Part shown: positions 53,309-62,851 of the stretch, one piece after another
Position numbering within the stretch: position 1 is the first letter of the stretch
Layout: each line of letters opens with the position of its first letter
Origin: Calothrix sp. 336/3
GTDB taxonomy: Bacteria > Cyanobacteriota > Cyanobacteriia > Cyanobacteriales > Nostocaceae
NCBI RefSeq assembly: GCF_000734895.2
Contig: NZ_CP011382.1
Coordinates: 2,458,700 to 2,522,699 of the forward strand
Direction: 5' to 3'
DNA length: 64,000 nt
Made by a program: the position numbers and the translations under genes
Notes under the pieces: model-generated
Told to the model about the DNA's origin: nothing
Databases searched by the model: none
Seen by the model: the letters and a program-made list of their open reading frames with translations, nothing else

Positions 53309-54109
53309 ATGATGATAAAAGTTGCGACAATCAATATCCTATTCAAGATGGAACTCTGGGATAAACGCCAGGATTTACTAGTATCTGGACTACAAGCAAC
53401 CAACGCTGATATTATTGCCTTACAGGAAGTAAATATCTTAGGAAACACTGGCGATCGCCTTGCTGAAAAACTCGGAATGCCCTATGTCTATCAAGTAAAT
53501 TGTTACGAGTCACCCTACACAGGTGGTCCTGCCTATGGTATCGCAATTCTCAGCCGCTATCCCTTTATTAAACAAGCTTCTTTAGATTTAAAAACCCAAG
53601 GACGGGTAGCTCAATTAGTTCAAGTCGAAATTAACAATCAACCTGTTATTATTTGTAATGGTCACTATTATTGGCAACCCGGTTCCTGTCAAGCAAGAAT
53701 GGAACAATTTCAATTATTAGTCAATTGGCTAAGTGAATTATCACCCGAATTACCCATCATTATGGTTGGTGATTTTAACGCCACTCCTGACACTCCAGAA
53801 ATTACCTTTTTACGTCATCATTTTACCTCTGCTTATGCCCAATTTCACGGTGCAGAACCCGAATACACCTGCCCGACTCCCCTAGCTAGAGCTAATAGAA
53901 AACTCTGGCGTAAGATGGCATTAGGAATGATAAATGCGGTGGTACATCGCAGCATTAAATCTTGGCGCGGAACCCTTGATTATGTATTTTTCAACCAACA
54001 TTTACAAGTCAATCATTGCGAATTAATTCTGACAGAACCTGCTCCAGAAAATCCCCTACTTTATCCTTCTGATCATTTTGGAATTGCAGCCGATTTTGAT
54101 TTTGTGTGA
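53309..54109 (+). CDS. Endonuclease/exonuclease/phosphatase (EEP) family protein
   Basis: 266 residues of the metal-dependent EEP fold: ATINILF, ADIIALQEVN with the metal-binding Glu, PIIMVGDFNATPDTP with catalytic Asp and Asn, TLDYVFFN, and YPSDHFGIAADF with the active His. No signal peptide is seen, so it is probably cytoplasmic. The substrate could be DNA, a phospholipid or a phosphoinositide-like compound; the sequence does not decide. Confidence 0.9.
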   Translation: MMIKVATINILFKMELWDKRQDLLVSGLQATNADIIALQEVNILGNTGDRLAEKLGMPYVYQVNCYESPYTGGPAYGIAILSRYPFIKQASLDLKTQGRVAQLVQVEINNQPVIICNGHYYWQPGSCQARMEQFQLLVNWLSELSPELPIIMVGDFNATPDTPEITFLRHHFTSAYAQFHGAEPEYTCPTPLARANRKLWRKMALGMINAVVHRSIKSWRGTLDYVFFNQHLQVNHCELILTEPAPENPLLYPSDHFGIAADFDFV

Positions 54110-54813
54110 GTGATACATTAACTAGGCGATCGCGACAGAGCTACGGTATCTGAAAAAAATTCCATGATGATGACGATGTATCTCGCTGAACTGACTCAAC
54201 AGATGTATATTCTTTTAATTACTGTATTCACTAGTCTAAAAATTGGTAAATTTTCTTAAGTTTTTTTCTATCTTTGCTTTGACATCCTGTCATGTACGGA
54301 AGATGATTTTGTAGAGGTGGCTGTCAAGGAAACTAAATTATTTAATCAGAAGTAATATCTCTGAATTCTGGCAAGATTCGGGGAAATGAACACCACGAAT
54401 TCTCGCAAAAACAATAATTTTTATGAAATTTTTCTGACAATTGCACTCGCAATTTGACTAAATGTGCTAGACGTATCAGTTTTCTCTGTTCGTAAAGATA
54501 TAATTCCTCAACAAATTTCGGAAATCATCCATAGGTTTTATGTATATATCTCATAGTCCCCAATCTAGTGACCTATCCGATTATTTTCCAGGGGTAATGG
54601 AGGGAATACATCTTCTACTGCTTTAAGATATCGGAGTTATCAACATCCACGTCTCATCAAAATTAATGGTAGACAATGGGTCAAACTGATATTTTCTACA
54701 TATTATTTTGACATTCCGAACCGTCACACATCCAACTCTATATTTAATTTATAGATAGTTCCTGGGGAAAATATACGACGTAAATTCCGGCATTTCAGGA
54801 GGATATTTATCCT
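54110..54813. other. Intergenic, nothing recognised
   Basis: 704 A+T-rich bases ahead of the dioxygenase gene. No RNA, repeat or coding remnant was recognised. AGGAGG at 54799-54804 is the ribosome binding site of the next gene. A long regulatory leader is possible. Confidence 0.4.
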
Positions 54814-55653
54814 ATGTTTAATCAATTAAGTCAGCGTGTGTCCCGTCTCGTTAGTGAAATTTTCTACAAAATAGATTTAATTAAGTATCGTCATCAATTA
54901 CCTACCCTATCTCCCGCAGATAAATTAATAGTTCAGGAATTACAAACCCAAGGAACGGTTGTCACCTCTGTGGATGATTTGGAAATTCCCAGAACTTCTC
55001 AAATGTTGGAAATTGCCAAAAAACAACTTTCCCGCGAATATGGCGATCGCAACGCAAAGGGAAATATTGCTACCCTAGAAGCTCCAGCCTATCCTGAAAT
55101 TTATACCCTCACAGATATTCCAGAGGTGTATGCATGGGGTAGTAATCCCAGACTCCTGGGTATTATCGAAAACTATATCGGTCTTCCCGTCACCTTCCAA
55201 GGAGTGCATTTACGTCAAGATTTTGCCAACCAAGAAGCTGTCACCACGGAGCAATGGCACTTAGATGCAGAAGATAGACGAATGCTGAAAGTCATTATTT
55301 ATCTCAGCGATGCCACTGAAGACCATGGACCCTTTGAGTATATTCCCAAACATTCTCTTTCCTGGCTGCAAGCTCTGAAAATTCGTTTCCAGATTGCCTC
55401 ACAAATGAACCGGGGTAAACTGGGTTTGAATGACGCAGATATGGCAGCAATTGTCCCTAAATCCCAATGGAAATCTTGCCCCGCTCCCGCAGGTGGAATC
55501 GTATTGACAGATCCCAAAGCCATTTTTCACCACGGTAAACCCCGGAAAATGTCTCGCTCTGCCCTATTTTTCGTCTACACTTCCCAAAATCCCCTCAGAC
55601 CTGAGTGTTGCACACAATACAGTGATGAGACCTTTACTAGGGTATTTGCTTGA
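54814..55653 (+). CDS. Phytanoyl-CoA dioxygenase (PhyH)-like Fe(II)/2-oxoglutarate enzyme
   Basis: 279 residues. The iron ligands fit HxD in TEQWHLDAEDRRM and a distal His in IFHHGKPRKMSR, where the following Arg could bind 2-oxoglutarate. DATEDHGPFEYIPKHSLSW is the PhyH-type strand between them. The substrate is unknown. AGGAGG precedes the start by about 9 bases. It is followed, after a long non-coding gap, by bchE on the same strand. Confidence 0.8.
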   Translation: MFNQLSQRVSRLVSEIFYKIDLIKYRHQLPTLSPADKLIVQELQTQGTVVTSVDDLEIPRTSQMLEIAKKQLSREYGDRNAKGNIATLEAPAYPEIYTLTDIPEVYAWGSNPRLLGIIENYIGLPVTFQGVHLRQDFANQEAVTTEQWHLDAEDRRMLKVIIYLSDATEDHGPFEYIPKHSLSWLQALKIRFQIASQMNRGKLGLNDADMAAIVPKSQWKSCPAPAGGIVLTDPKAIFHHGKPRKMSRSALFFVYTSQNPLRPECCTQYSDETFTRVFA

Positions 55654-56387
55654 GGAAATCAGTTATGGGGTGATTGGGAAGCTTGAGACGCGATCGCGTC
55701 GGGATTAACTCCCAGTTCCCCTGCTAAGAATTGAGCGCGTTTTGTTACTTTTGGAATTTGCCCCTGGGAAGTCAATTCAAAATTATCAATTCAAAATTAA
55801 CCTTTTGACTTCCCTTAGGAATTGAAATCAAGACGTACTGTTTCTCGCGCTGTGCGTCTAACACATTTTTTAAAGTGGGCTTTTGTATCCGGCAAATATT
55901 TTTTGACAATTATCTCGATGAGATTGGGAATTTTGAATCCTTTCGCTAGGTAGTATTTACCTATTAGGTCAGGCTCATATAAATTACATCCTAGGCATCA
56001 GATATTAAGATTTTTTTGTTTAATTATTGACATCGTAAGCAGGGAAATAGGTAATTGCCGTATTAGTTTTACCTGAAATTATAGTGACAAGTAAATATAA
56101 TTTTTATCTCAGTATCATAGTCATCAATATTTAACTAATGAAAAATTGTTAAAAGTCTTATAAATATACTATTTTTTATCAAGATTTCGTGGGAGAATCA
56201 TCTGGTTAGTAATTGATAAAAGTAGATGAATTAATTGCCGTCGAGGGTATAGAGACGACAGTAAAAGACAGATGACGAGTGATAAAAATTGCACCTGTCT
56301 TGATTTTCATCACGAAAATTACCACGCTTCAGACTTGTTTGAAGTCATGCTTTGGTATTTATCCATGACGAATCAGGAGCTATTACT
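55654..56387. other. Long leader region before bchE
   Basis: 734 bases, A+T-rich in the second half. The only site I can name is the ribosome binding site AGGAG at 56376-56380. A low-oxygen control element would be expected here, but none is recognisable by eye. Confidence 0.4.
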
Positions 56388-58001
56388 ATGCGAATCATGA
56401 TGATTCAACCTAATTACCATTCGGGTGGTGCGGAAATTGCCGGGAATTGGCCCCCCAGTTGGGTTCCCTACGTGGGTGGAGCTTTGAAACAAGCGGGTTT
56501 TGCAAATATCCGCTTTGTGGATGCGATGACTGATTATATTCCCGATGATGTGTTAGCGCAGATAATTGCCGAGTATCAACCTGATGTGGTGTTAGCAACG
56601 GCAATTACCCCGATGATTTACCAGTCACAAACAACTTTGAAAATTGTCAAAGAAGTCTGTCCCCAAGCAAAGACAATTATGGGTGGGGTGCATCCGACTT
56701 ATATGTACAATGAGGTGTTGAATGAAGCGCCTTGGGTAGATTATATTATTCGCGGGGAAGGGGAAGAAATTACGGTAAATTTATTAAGGGCGATCGCCAA
56801 TGGAACAGACACCCAAGAGCGCAGAAATATTCTCGGTATCGCCTTCCTTGAAGATGGTAAAGTAGTAGCCACAGCTGCCCATCCTCCCATTGCTGACCTA
56901 GATACTCTCACTCCCGATTGGAGTCTGTTGGACTGGAGTAAATATATTTATACTCCTCTAAATGTCCGGGTTGCTGTTCCTAATTATGCCAGAGGATGTC
57001 CCTTTACCTGTCGTTTTTGCTCTCAGTGGAAATTCTGGCGGAAATATCGTTCCGGTACACCCAAGCAATTCGTTGATCAGATAGAAATTTTAGTCAAAGA
57101 ACACAAAGTTGGTTTTTTCATTCTTGCTGATGAAGAACCCACCATTAACAAACCAAAATTTATCGCCCTATGTAATGAGTTAATTGAACGTAATTTAGGT
57201 GTTTATTGGGGAATTAATACCAGAGTTACAGATATTTTGCGAGATGAGCAAGAATTACCCCTCTACCGCAAAGCCGGATTAGTTCATGTATCCTTGGGTA
57301 CAGAAGCCGCAGCACAATTAAAATTGAATTTATTCCGTAAAGAAACCACCATCGAGCAAAATAAACGGGCAATCCAGTTATTAAAACAAAATGGTATGGT
57401 TGCAGAAGCCCAATTTATTATGGGTTTGGAAAACGAAACTCCAGAAACCATTGAGCAAACCTATCATATGGCTCTCGATTGGCAACCAGATATGGTTAAC
57501 TGGAATATGTTCACCCCTTGGCCCTTTTCGGAATTATTCCAAGATTTAGGCGATCGCGTCGAAGTTCGAGATTATTCCCAATATAATTTTGTCACCCCGA
57601 TCATGAAGCCAGAAGCAATGGAACGGGAGGATGTCCTCAAAGGTGTATTACGCAACTATGCACGCTTCTATCTCCGTAAATCCTTGGAATATTGGTTCGT
57701 CAAAGATCCATTTAAACGCAAGTATCTCCTAGGGTGTTTAAAAGCCTTTGCCCAAACAACTATCAACAAGCGTTTCTACAATCTCAAACGGGTTAAGTAT
57801 AACGGGCTAAAAACTAAGGTAGAACTAGGTTTTGATGAGTCGAAGATTCTTACCCGCGAACAAATTGCCCAACTCAAACAAGCACATCCAGAACTCACCG
57901 CAGATGTGGATTTTTCTGGTAATATTTCTGCCTGCGGTGCGCCCAATGACTTGCCAGAATACCATGGGGGAGAGCCAGATGTACCAAGTATGAAAATATA
58001 A
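56388..58001 (+). CDS. bchE: Anaerobic Mg-protoporphyrin IX monomethyl ester cyclase BchE (B12-binding radical SAM)
   Basis: 537 residues from ATG 56388 (MRIMMIQPNYHSGG), supported by AGGAG 8 bases upstream; the frame opens at 56352. The N-terminal third is a cobalamin-binding fold (IMGGVHPTYMY, YIIRGEGEE). The radical SAM cluster motif is CPFTCRFC near residue 203. The C-terminal part (PWPFSELFQDLGDRVEVRDY) matches BchE. The enzyme closes ring E of chlorophyll without oxygen, complementing the oxygen-dependent AcsF. The function of cyanobacterial homologues is not always proven. It stands alone, behind a long leader. Confidence 0.85.
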   Translation: MRIMMIQPNYHSGGAEIAGNWPPSWVPYVGGALKQAGFANIRFVDAMTDYIPDDVLAQIIAEYQPDVVLATAITPMIYQSQTTLKIVKEVCPQAKTIMGGVHPTYMYNEVLNEAPWVDYIIRGEGEEITVNLLRAIANGTDTQERRNILGIAFLEDGKVVATAAHPPIADLDTLTPDWSLLDWSKYIYTPLNVRVAVPNYARGCPFTCRFCSQWKFWRKYRSGTPKQFVDQIEILVKEHKVGFFILADEEPTINKPKFIALCNELIERNLGVYWGINTRVTDILRDEQELPLYRKAGLVHVSLGTEAAAQLKLNLFRKETTIEQNKRAIQLLKQNGMVAEAQFIMGLENETPETIEQTYHMALDWQPDMVNWNMFTPWPFSELFQDLGDRVEVRDYSQYNFVTPIMKPEAMEREDVLKGVLRNYARFYLRKSLEYWFVKDPFKRKYLLGCLKAFAQTTINKRFYNLKRVKYNGLKTKVELGFDESKILTREQIAQLKQAHPELTADVDFSGNISACGAPNDLPEYHGGEPDVPSMKI

Positions 58002-58034
58002 CTCTGTTAACTAATCTCAACCTCCTGAAATCTG

Positions 58035-58162
58035 ATACCAAGTTGCGATCAAAAATAGTACCCTGTCATTGCGACTGTAGCGTTCGCGCAGCGTGCCGCT
58101 TTGCGACTCAGCGTAAGGAACCAATCTCACCAAAACTACTACGACAGAAGGCAACTTGGTAT
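58035..58162. mobile_element. MITE-like element with ATACCAAGTTGC ends
   Basis: 128 bases between ATACCAAGTTGC (58035-58046) and GCAACTTGGTAT (58151-58162), a perfect 12-base inverted repeat. The core (GTTCGCGCAGCG...GCTTTGCGACTC) is the palindromic repeat also found in the element at 24159 and inside the tRNA insert at 26442. Confidence 0.75.
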
Positions 58163-58331
58163 GATGCTGACAATTGGGCTGATTTGAGCTTATGAAGTGG
58201 ATTCCCCGACTTTTGGGAAAAGTTAGGGAACTCCTTTTTAGAGACTTCCAGAAAATAAATTATCCAATTTATTCTGATTCTCGCCTGATGTGAATGAGAA
58301 ATATCTCTTATCCCGTAAGGGTTTCAAGGCT

Positions 58332-58484
58332 TATACCGATTCAAAAAATGTTTACGACAGATACCCCACCCGCCCTATCGGGCACCCTCCCCGATTTCGG
58401 GGAGGGTACTCTGCGAGAAGCCGCTCCGCGCCTATGGGGAGGGGTTTTGTCCATGTGTCCTATTGTTTTTTCAAATTGGTATTA
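58332..58484. mobile_element. MITE-like element carrying the tRNA-insert repeat core
   Basis: 153 bases. The left end TTATACCGATTCAAAAAA and the complement of the right end, TAATACCAATTTGAAAAAA, are imperfect inverted repeats related to the ends at 19774. It contains a strong hairpin (CCCTCCCCGA / TCGGGGAGGG) followed by TACTCTGCGAGAAGCCGCTC, the core found in T-loops of the tRNA array. Confidence 0.65.
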
Positions 58485-58569
58485 TTACTCATTACTCACT
58501 ACTCACGATTTGGTTTTTCTGATTCCCCCTGCGGACGCAGCGATTGGTTGTTTTTTATTTGCAAGTCCT

Positions 58570-60408
58570 TTATCTATTCCCCATGGAAGAATTCATCACT
58601 TGAGTTGGGGGAATTTGTTCCATCGGGATAAGAGTTTCCATGACTGTTTTGACGATGGGAGCAGCAACAGTACTCCCGAAGGCATTTTCACCCTTGGGTT
58701 CATCAACTAAGGCAAGAACTACGTAGCGCGGAGATTCTACAGGTAAAATTCCCACAAAGCTGGTGATTTTAGCATCGGCTAAGTAACCGCCGCTCTTGCT
58801 GGCTTTCTGAGCGGTTCCGGTTTTCCCCGCAATGCGGTATCCTTGAATTCTCGATGCCTTGCCTGTACCCTCTGATACCACTGTTTCCATCATTTCCACA
58901 ACTTTTTGGGTGGTAGCAGGGGAAAAAATCGGTCGTGGTGGGCGACGGGTGGGAACGTAGTGGGTTTGTCCTTTGCTGTCTACAAGTCCTTTGATGACGT
59001 GGGGTGTAACTAATTTACCACCGTTAGCTAAAGCTCCTGTCATCTGGACTAATTGTAAGGGGGTGAGGGAAAAACCTTGACCGAAGGAAGTAGTCGCAGC
59101 TTCTACGGGGGTGGCAAGGAATTGTTCTTGACTTTTGAGTTGACTATTGACAATAAAGGGTAAATCTGATTCTACGGCTTGCCCTAAACCAAGACGTTCT
59201 AACCAACCGTAGTAGGTAGCTGGTTGTAATTTTTGGATGATTTGCACCATCCCAATATTGCTGGAATGTTGGAGGATTTGAGCGATATTTATCCGTCCAA
59301 AACGTTTATTTTCAGCATTTTTGATAGTGCGATCGCTCACTTGGATAAAACCAGGGTCGTTGAAGGTGTCGTTAGGAGAAATGATATTATTTTCCAGGGC
59401 GATCGCCACATTTAGGGGTTTAAATGTGGAACCTGGCTCATATAAATCTGCCACCGTCCAATTTCTAAACAGAGATATATCTGCCTGGGAATATTCATTC
59501 GGATTATAGGTGGGTTGTGTCACCATGGCTAAAAGGGAACCATCCCAAGCATCCATGACAATTACAGCTCCCCGTTTAGCACGGAATTTACGAATCTGCT
59601 GTTTCAGGGCAGCTTGGGCAGCTCTTTGTAAGCGACTATCAATTGTTAACTCTAGTTGCAAATCCTCCGCATGGGAAAACCCCTCCGGTGCATAGTCGGG
59701 CATTAACATACCATTCCCCGCACGACTCATCCGCACCGCTTGCACAGAACGTTCAAGCAATTTTTCCTGACTGTATTCTATCCCCGCCTGTCCCCGGCGA
59801 TCGAGGTTGACATAACCAACAATATCTGCAACCAATTCATTCTGCGGATAGAAACGAGAATATTTGGGTATTAACTCTAAACCATTTAAATGCAAACCTG
59901 CCACGCGATCGGAAACTTCTTCCGCCAATTTGCTAGCAAGGAGAATACCACTATTTTTTTTACTAAATTTGCTTTCTAGTTCACCAACATCTTGATTAAT
60001 AATAGTTGCTAATTTTGCCGCTACTTCCTGCTTGGATTTTTCAAATAATTTCGGATGGGCGTATAAAGTATACACGGGACGGTCAATAGCCAACACATCC
60101 CGATTGCGATCAATCACCTGACGACGGGGCATAAATGGTCGCAAATTCACCATTTGTTGACTACGCGCCTTGTCTTTGAGCTTAGTTCCTTGGAGTATTT
60201 GCAGATTGTATAAATTTAACGCCAAACCTGCCCCCGCAACCATCAATATAGCCCAAACCACCAACAGGCGATTTCTCGTATTCCCCATTTGCTCTCCAGG
60301 GTTAGAAGAAATTTCCTGAGATTTCCGCTTATCTGTTGGTGACTGCTGTCTGCGAGATGTTCTTTTCAAGGAATTTGAAAATCGAGTTTTTCCTGGTGGA
60401 TTGGACAT
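58570..60408 (-). CDS. ftsI: Cell division transpeptidase FtsI (PBP3/PBP2-like)
   Basis: 612 residues. A basic cytoplasmic tail is followed by one membrane helix (about 47-66), the dimerisation domain, and the transpeptidase domain with STFKP (catalytic Ser near 327), SSN in QHSSNIGMV and KTGTAQK. It cross-links septal peptidoglycan. The upstream gene on the same strand encodes an FtsL-like protein, about 100 bases away, consistent with a small division operon. The N-terminal 40 residues, rich in Lys, Arg and Ser, are longer than in proteobacterial FtsI. Confidence 0.93.
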   Translation of the reverse strand: MSNPPGKTRFSNSLKRTSRRQQSPTDKRKSQEISSNPGEQMGNTRNRLLVVWAILMVAGAGLALNLYNLQILQGTKLKDKARSQQMVNLRPFMPRRQVIDRNRDVLAIDRPVYTLYAHPKLFEKSKQEVAAKLATIINQDVGELESKFSKKNSGILLASKLAEEVSDRVAGLHLNGLELIPKYSRFYPQNELVADIVGYVNLDRRGQAGIEYSQEKLLERSVQAVRMSRAGNGMLMPDYAPEGFSHAEDLQLELTIDSRLQRAAQAALKQQIRKFRAKRGAVIVMDAWDGSLLAMVTQPTYNPNEYSQADISLFRNWTVADLYEPGSTFKPLNVAIALENNIISPNDTFNDPGFIQVSDRTIKNAENKRFGRINIAQILQHSSNIGMVQIIQKLQPATYYGWLERLGLGQAVESDLPFIVNSQLKSQEQFLATPVEAATTSFGQGFSLTPLQLVQMTGALANGGKLVTPHVIKGLVDSKGQTHYVPTRRPPRPIFSPATTQKVVEMMETVVSEGTGKASRIQGYRIAGKTGTAQKASKSGGYLADAKITSFVGILPVESPRYVVLALVDEPKGENAFGSTVAAPIVKTVMETLIPMEQIPPTQVMNSSMGNR

Positions 60409-60507
60409 TATTTTTGAGAGTTAGGTAATGGGTGATGGTTGACAGTTAATAGAGTTATACAGTTAACACTCAACAAAAAATACTCTTCCCTTTCCCCCCT
60501 CCCCCCG

Positions 60508-61203
60508 TCAATAATTTATTGGCGGTTGTGGTTGCACCACTGGGTTAACTGTAGTATTGGTGGGTACAGGATTCGAGTTTGCTGGGGCAGGGCGTAGAAA
60601 AATTGTCCCCGATGGAGTAGGTGAAACTAAGCCGGTAGATGATTTTTGCGCTTCTTGCGCCATTTGGTTTTTTAACATTTCGTTATTAGTTGTTAACTGG
60701 CGCTGATAACGTTGTAGGTTTTGCAACTTGCGATATTCTTCACCCCAAATTTGTTGGGAGTATACTGTCCAACCATAGACAAATAGAGACGCAACTACTA
60801 ATAGAAATGTCACAACCGAAGAGTAACGCTGAAGTCTCACTATCCGCAACAACCACATCGGTAGGGAGCTAGAAGATGGCATTATCGGAATTGCTGAGAG
60901 TCTTTGATTACCAGGTTCTAGTATACCCGTGCCTTGGGTGCTAGAAATAGATGGATTCTGATTTCGACGGGGTGCTGAGATTTTCATCCCTACCTTGGAG
61001 GATGATATGGAGATATCAGCTTTTGGCGATGCTCGTCTAACTGCATTCGCAGTAGGTACAGTTGTATTTCTCGCTTTCTGAGGATTATTGGGTTTTCCCT
61101 GTCTGGTTTGGGGAGTATTTTGAGGAATATTTGCCTGGGGTGGTTGATTGGATTGTAACCAACCTCGTCTTGTGGAAGTATAAGTTTTACGCGAATAACT
61201 CAT
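60508..61203 (-). CDS. FtsL-like septum protein
   Basis: 231 residues. A long basic, Pro/Asn/Gln-rich cytoplasmic part (1-115) leads to one membrane helix (about 126-148) followed by a heptad-like coiled coil (RKLQNLQRYQRQLTTNNEML) and a Pro/Asn tail. This single-span plus coiled-coil layout, and its place directly before ftsI, fit cyanobacterial FtsL. Sequence identity in this family is low, so the assignment leans on topology and context. Confidence 0.7.
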   Translation of the reverse strand: MSYSRKTYTSTRRGWLQSNQPPQANIPQNTPQTRQGKPNNPQKARNTTVPTANAVRRASPKADISISSSKVGMKISAPRRNQNPSISSTQGTGILEPGNQRLSAIPIMPSSSSLPMWLLRIVRLQRYSSVVTFLLVVASLFVYGWTVYSQQIWGEEYRKLQNLQRYQRQLTTNNEMLKNQMAQEAQKSSTGLVSPTPSGTIFLRPAPANSNPVPTNTTVNPVVQPQPPINY

Positions 61204-61948
61204 AATTTTGTCAGGTGAATACTAAAAGTTATCAATATTTCATGTAGGATACTCGATTTTGACTTGATAGCAAGGGAAATGCCATCGTCTTAGACTAGGT
61301 GTAACAGTCAAAAGGTAAAGGTGCCAAGGAAAGCTAGGGATGAATCTATTCCCCATCAAGGAAAAAAACCGAATCTCAAACCAGAGGAGCAAATTTTTCT
61401 GCCATTCTCCTTATTACCCATAAAAAGAGGTTTAAAACCTCTCTGTTGAGGGGGAGATAGCTATCAACTGTCAACTGTCAATTGAATAAACCTTTGTCTA
61501 CAGGTGTTCTCAGACTTATCGCATCTCAGTATGACAACCTCTACTGATAACTGCAATAGTATAAGTAATCAAAATGACTTGTTCCCCGGATTTAGAAATA
61601 TCATAATTTTTGATATCGTCAGGGAAAATAACAAAAGAAAATTATTTTAGTGTTAACCCTTGATACTTCCCACAATCCAACTCGTTTGGGGAGCAGCCAA
61701 ATTTTCCCCCACAGGTACAAATTACAAAGCTTTTCCCTTACCCGTTCCCCCCTCAATTCTCCCAAATATTAGTTTGAGAAGAAAAGCTGCTCCCTCTGGA
61801 CAATACCAACATTTCTGAACTGAAATTCAGATTCCAAAAGAATTTTCTATCAAATTGTCGTCTAAAATAATTTAAAAAAAAGCAACAAATGAGGTATCGT
61901 ATTCAACAGGCTATTTCGTTTATGCCGCAATTTGGTGAAAGAGGAGTT
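61204..61948. other. Intergenic, nothing recognised
   Basis: 745 bases between the divergent ftsL-like and lipoprotein genes. No RNA or repeat was recognised. GAGGAG at 61940-61945 is the ribosome binding site of the lipoprotein gene. Confidence 0.4.
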
Positions 61949-62173
61949 ATGAAAGTTAGAATTTTTGGTTTTGCTCTAATGCTCAGTTTGGCATCCGCTC
62001 TGGGAGCTTGTGACAGCAGCACTACAACCACCCCTTCCGCTACTACCACCCCTGCTGCGGAACCAGCTGATACCGGTGCAGCTACACCACCTGCTGCTAC
62101 CACCCCCGATGCTGCTGCTACCACCCCTGCTGCTACCACCGCTCCTACCCCTGCCGCAACAAAATCTCCCTAA
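61949..62173 (+). CDS. Small Ala/Thr/Pro-rich lipoprotein
   Basis: 74 residues from ATG 61949, preceded by GAGGAG. The signal peptide MKVRIFGFALMLSLASALGAC ends in a lipobox (LGAC, Cys near 21). The mature part is almost only Thr, Pro, Ala and acidic residues in repeats such as ATTPAATT, so it is disordered. Its role is unknown; it may be a spacer or envelope-associated protein. A strong hairpin at 62286 ends the unit. Confidence 0.7.
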   Translation: MKVRIFGFALMLSLASALGACDSSTTTTPSATTTPAAEPADTGAATPPAATTPDAAATTPAATTAPTPAATKSP

Positions 62174-62285
62174 GAGGCGATAGGCAAATATTCAACAGGT
62201 AGAAGTGACAAAGCAACAGGCAGAAAACTGTGATAGCTACGGTAAAAAATTTCTGCCTGTACCTAACCTAAATAATTGCAATTTC

Positions 62286-62318
62286 AGAAGCCCGGTTTGT
62301 TTGCAAAACTGGGCTTCT
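62286..62318 (+). terminator. Hairpin terminator after the lipoprotein gene
   Basis: AGAAGCCCGGTTT pairs with AAACTGGGCTTCT through 13 positions with one G-T, around a 7-base loop. The following T-run is weak (TAATTAG), so termination may be partial. Confidence 0.6.
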
Positions 62319-62394
62319 TAATTAGAGGTTTAGGGTAAAGGATATTTTTTCTGTTCTCCATTCCCCATTCCTCATTACTCATTCCCTATTCTTC

Positions 62395-62724
62395 ATGAGA
62401 AAAAACAAAGTAGCATTATTTACTAGTATACTTATCAGTACCAGTATCATGGTGACAATCATGAATTATCAGGATGCAGCAGTTCTGGCTCTCTCGCCAA
62501 CGGAAGAGACACCAGAGGAAATATTGCGTACAGAAATCATCTTAGAAGCGCGATCGCCTATCGATGGCAAGCCTCTCACCCCCGCTGAATATGCCGAACT
62601 CCAGGCAAAACTCCAACAGTCGCCCCCCATCAAACTCAACTCTTCCCTGCGGCAAACAGTCTTCCTCTTGCAATTACGTAAAACCCTCTTCCAATTTTTC
62701 CCCTTTTTAGACCTGCTATTTTAA
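62395..62724 (+). CDS. Conserved cyanobacterial exported protein, 109 residues
   Basis: An N-terminal signal or anchor segment (KVALFTSILISTSIMVTIMN) is followed by an acidic part (TEETPEEILRTEIILEARSP), the motif DGKPLTPAEYAELQAKLQ, and a hydrophobic end (LFQFFPFLDLLF). I remember similar small proteins of unknown function in cyanobacteria. It lies about 130 bases before glgB on the same strand. Confidence 0.65.
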   Translation: MRKNKVALFTSILISTSIMVTIMNYQDAAVLALSPTEETPEEILRTEIILEARSPIDGKPLTPAEYAELQAKLQQSPPIKLNSSLRQTVFLLQLRKTLFQFFPFLDLLF

Positions 62725-62851
62725 AGAAAAATTCCCTTTCTTGGGTAACTCTCACAAGAAAACAAGACAAAATATGCAAATAAATGTAAAGAATATATAT
62801 AGAAGTTAAGAAACAGCTTTACTTACCCACTTTATTTACGTAGGTAGCTCC

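Larger units (their letters stand above)
58002..58569. other. Intergenic region with two MITE-like elements
   Basis: 568 bases between the convergent bchE and ftsI genes, holding the elements at 58035-58162 and 58332-58484. No gene is recognised. Confidence 0.5.

Noticed and set aside
58290..58710. Two overlapping frames of 113 and 138 codons
   Set aside because: They run through a MITE-like repeat and into the antisense of ftsI; not coding.
61903..62139. 78-codon Val/Ala-rich minus-strand frame
   Set aside because: Antisense shadow of the Thr/Pro/Ala-rich lipoprotein gene.
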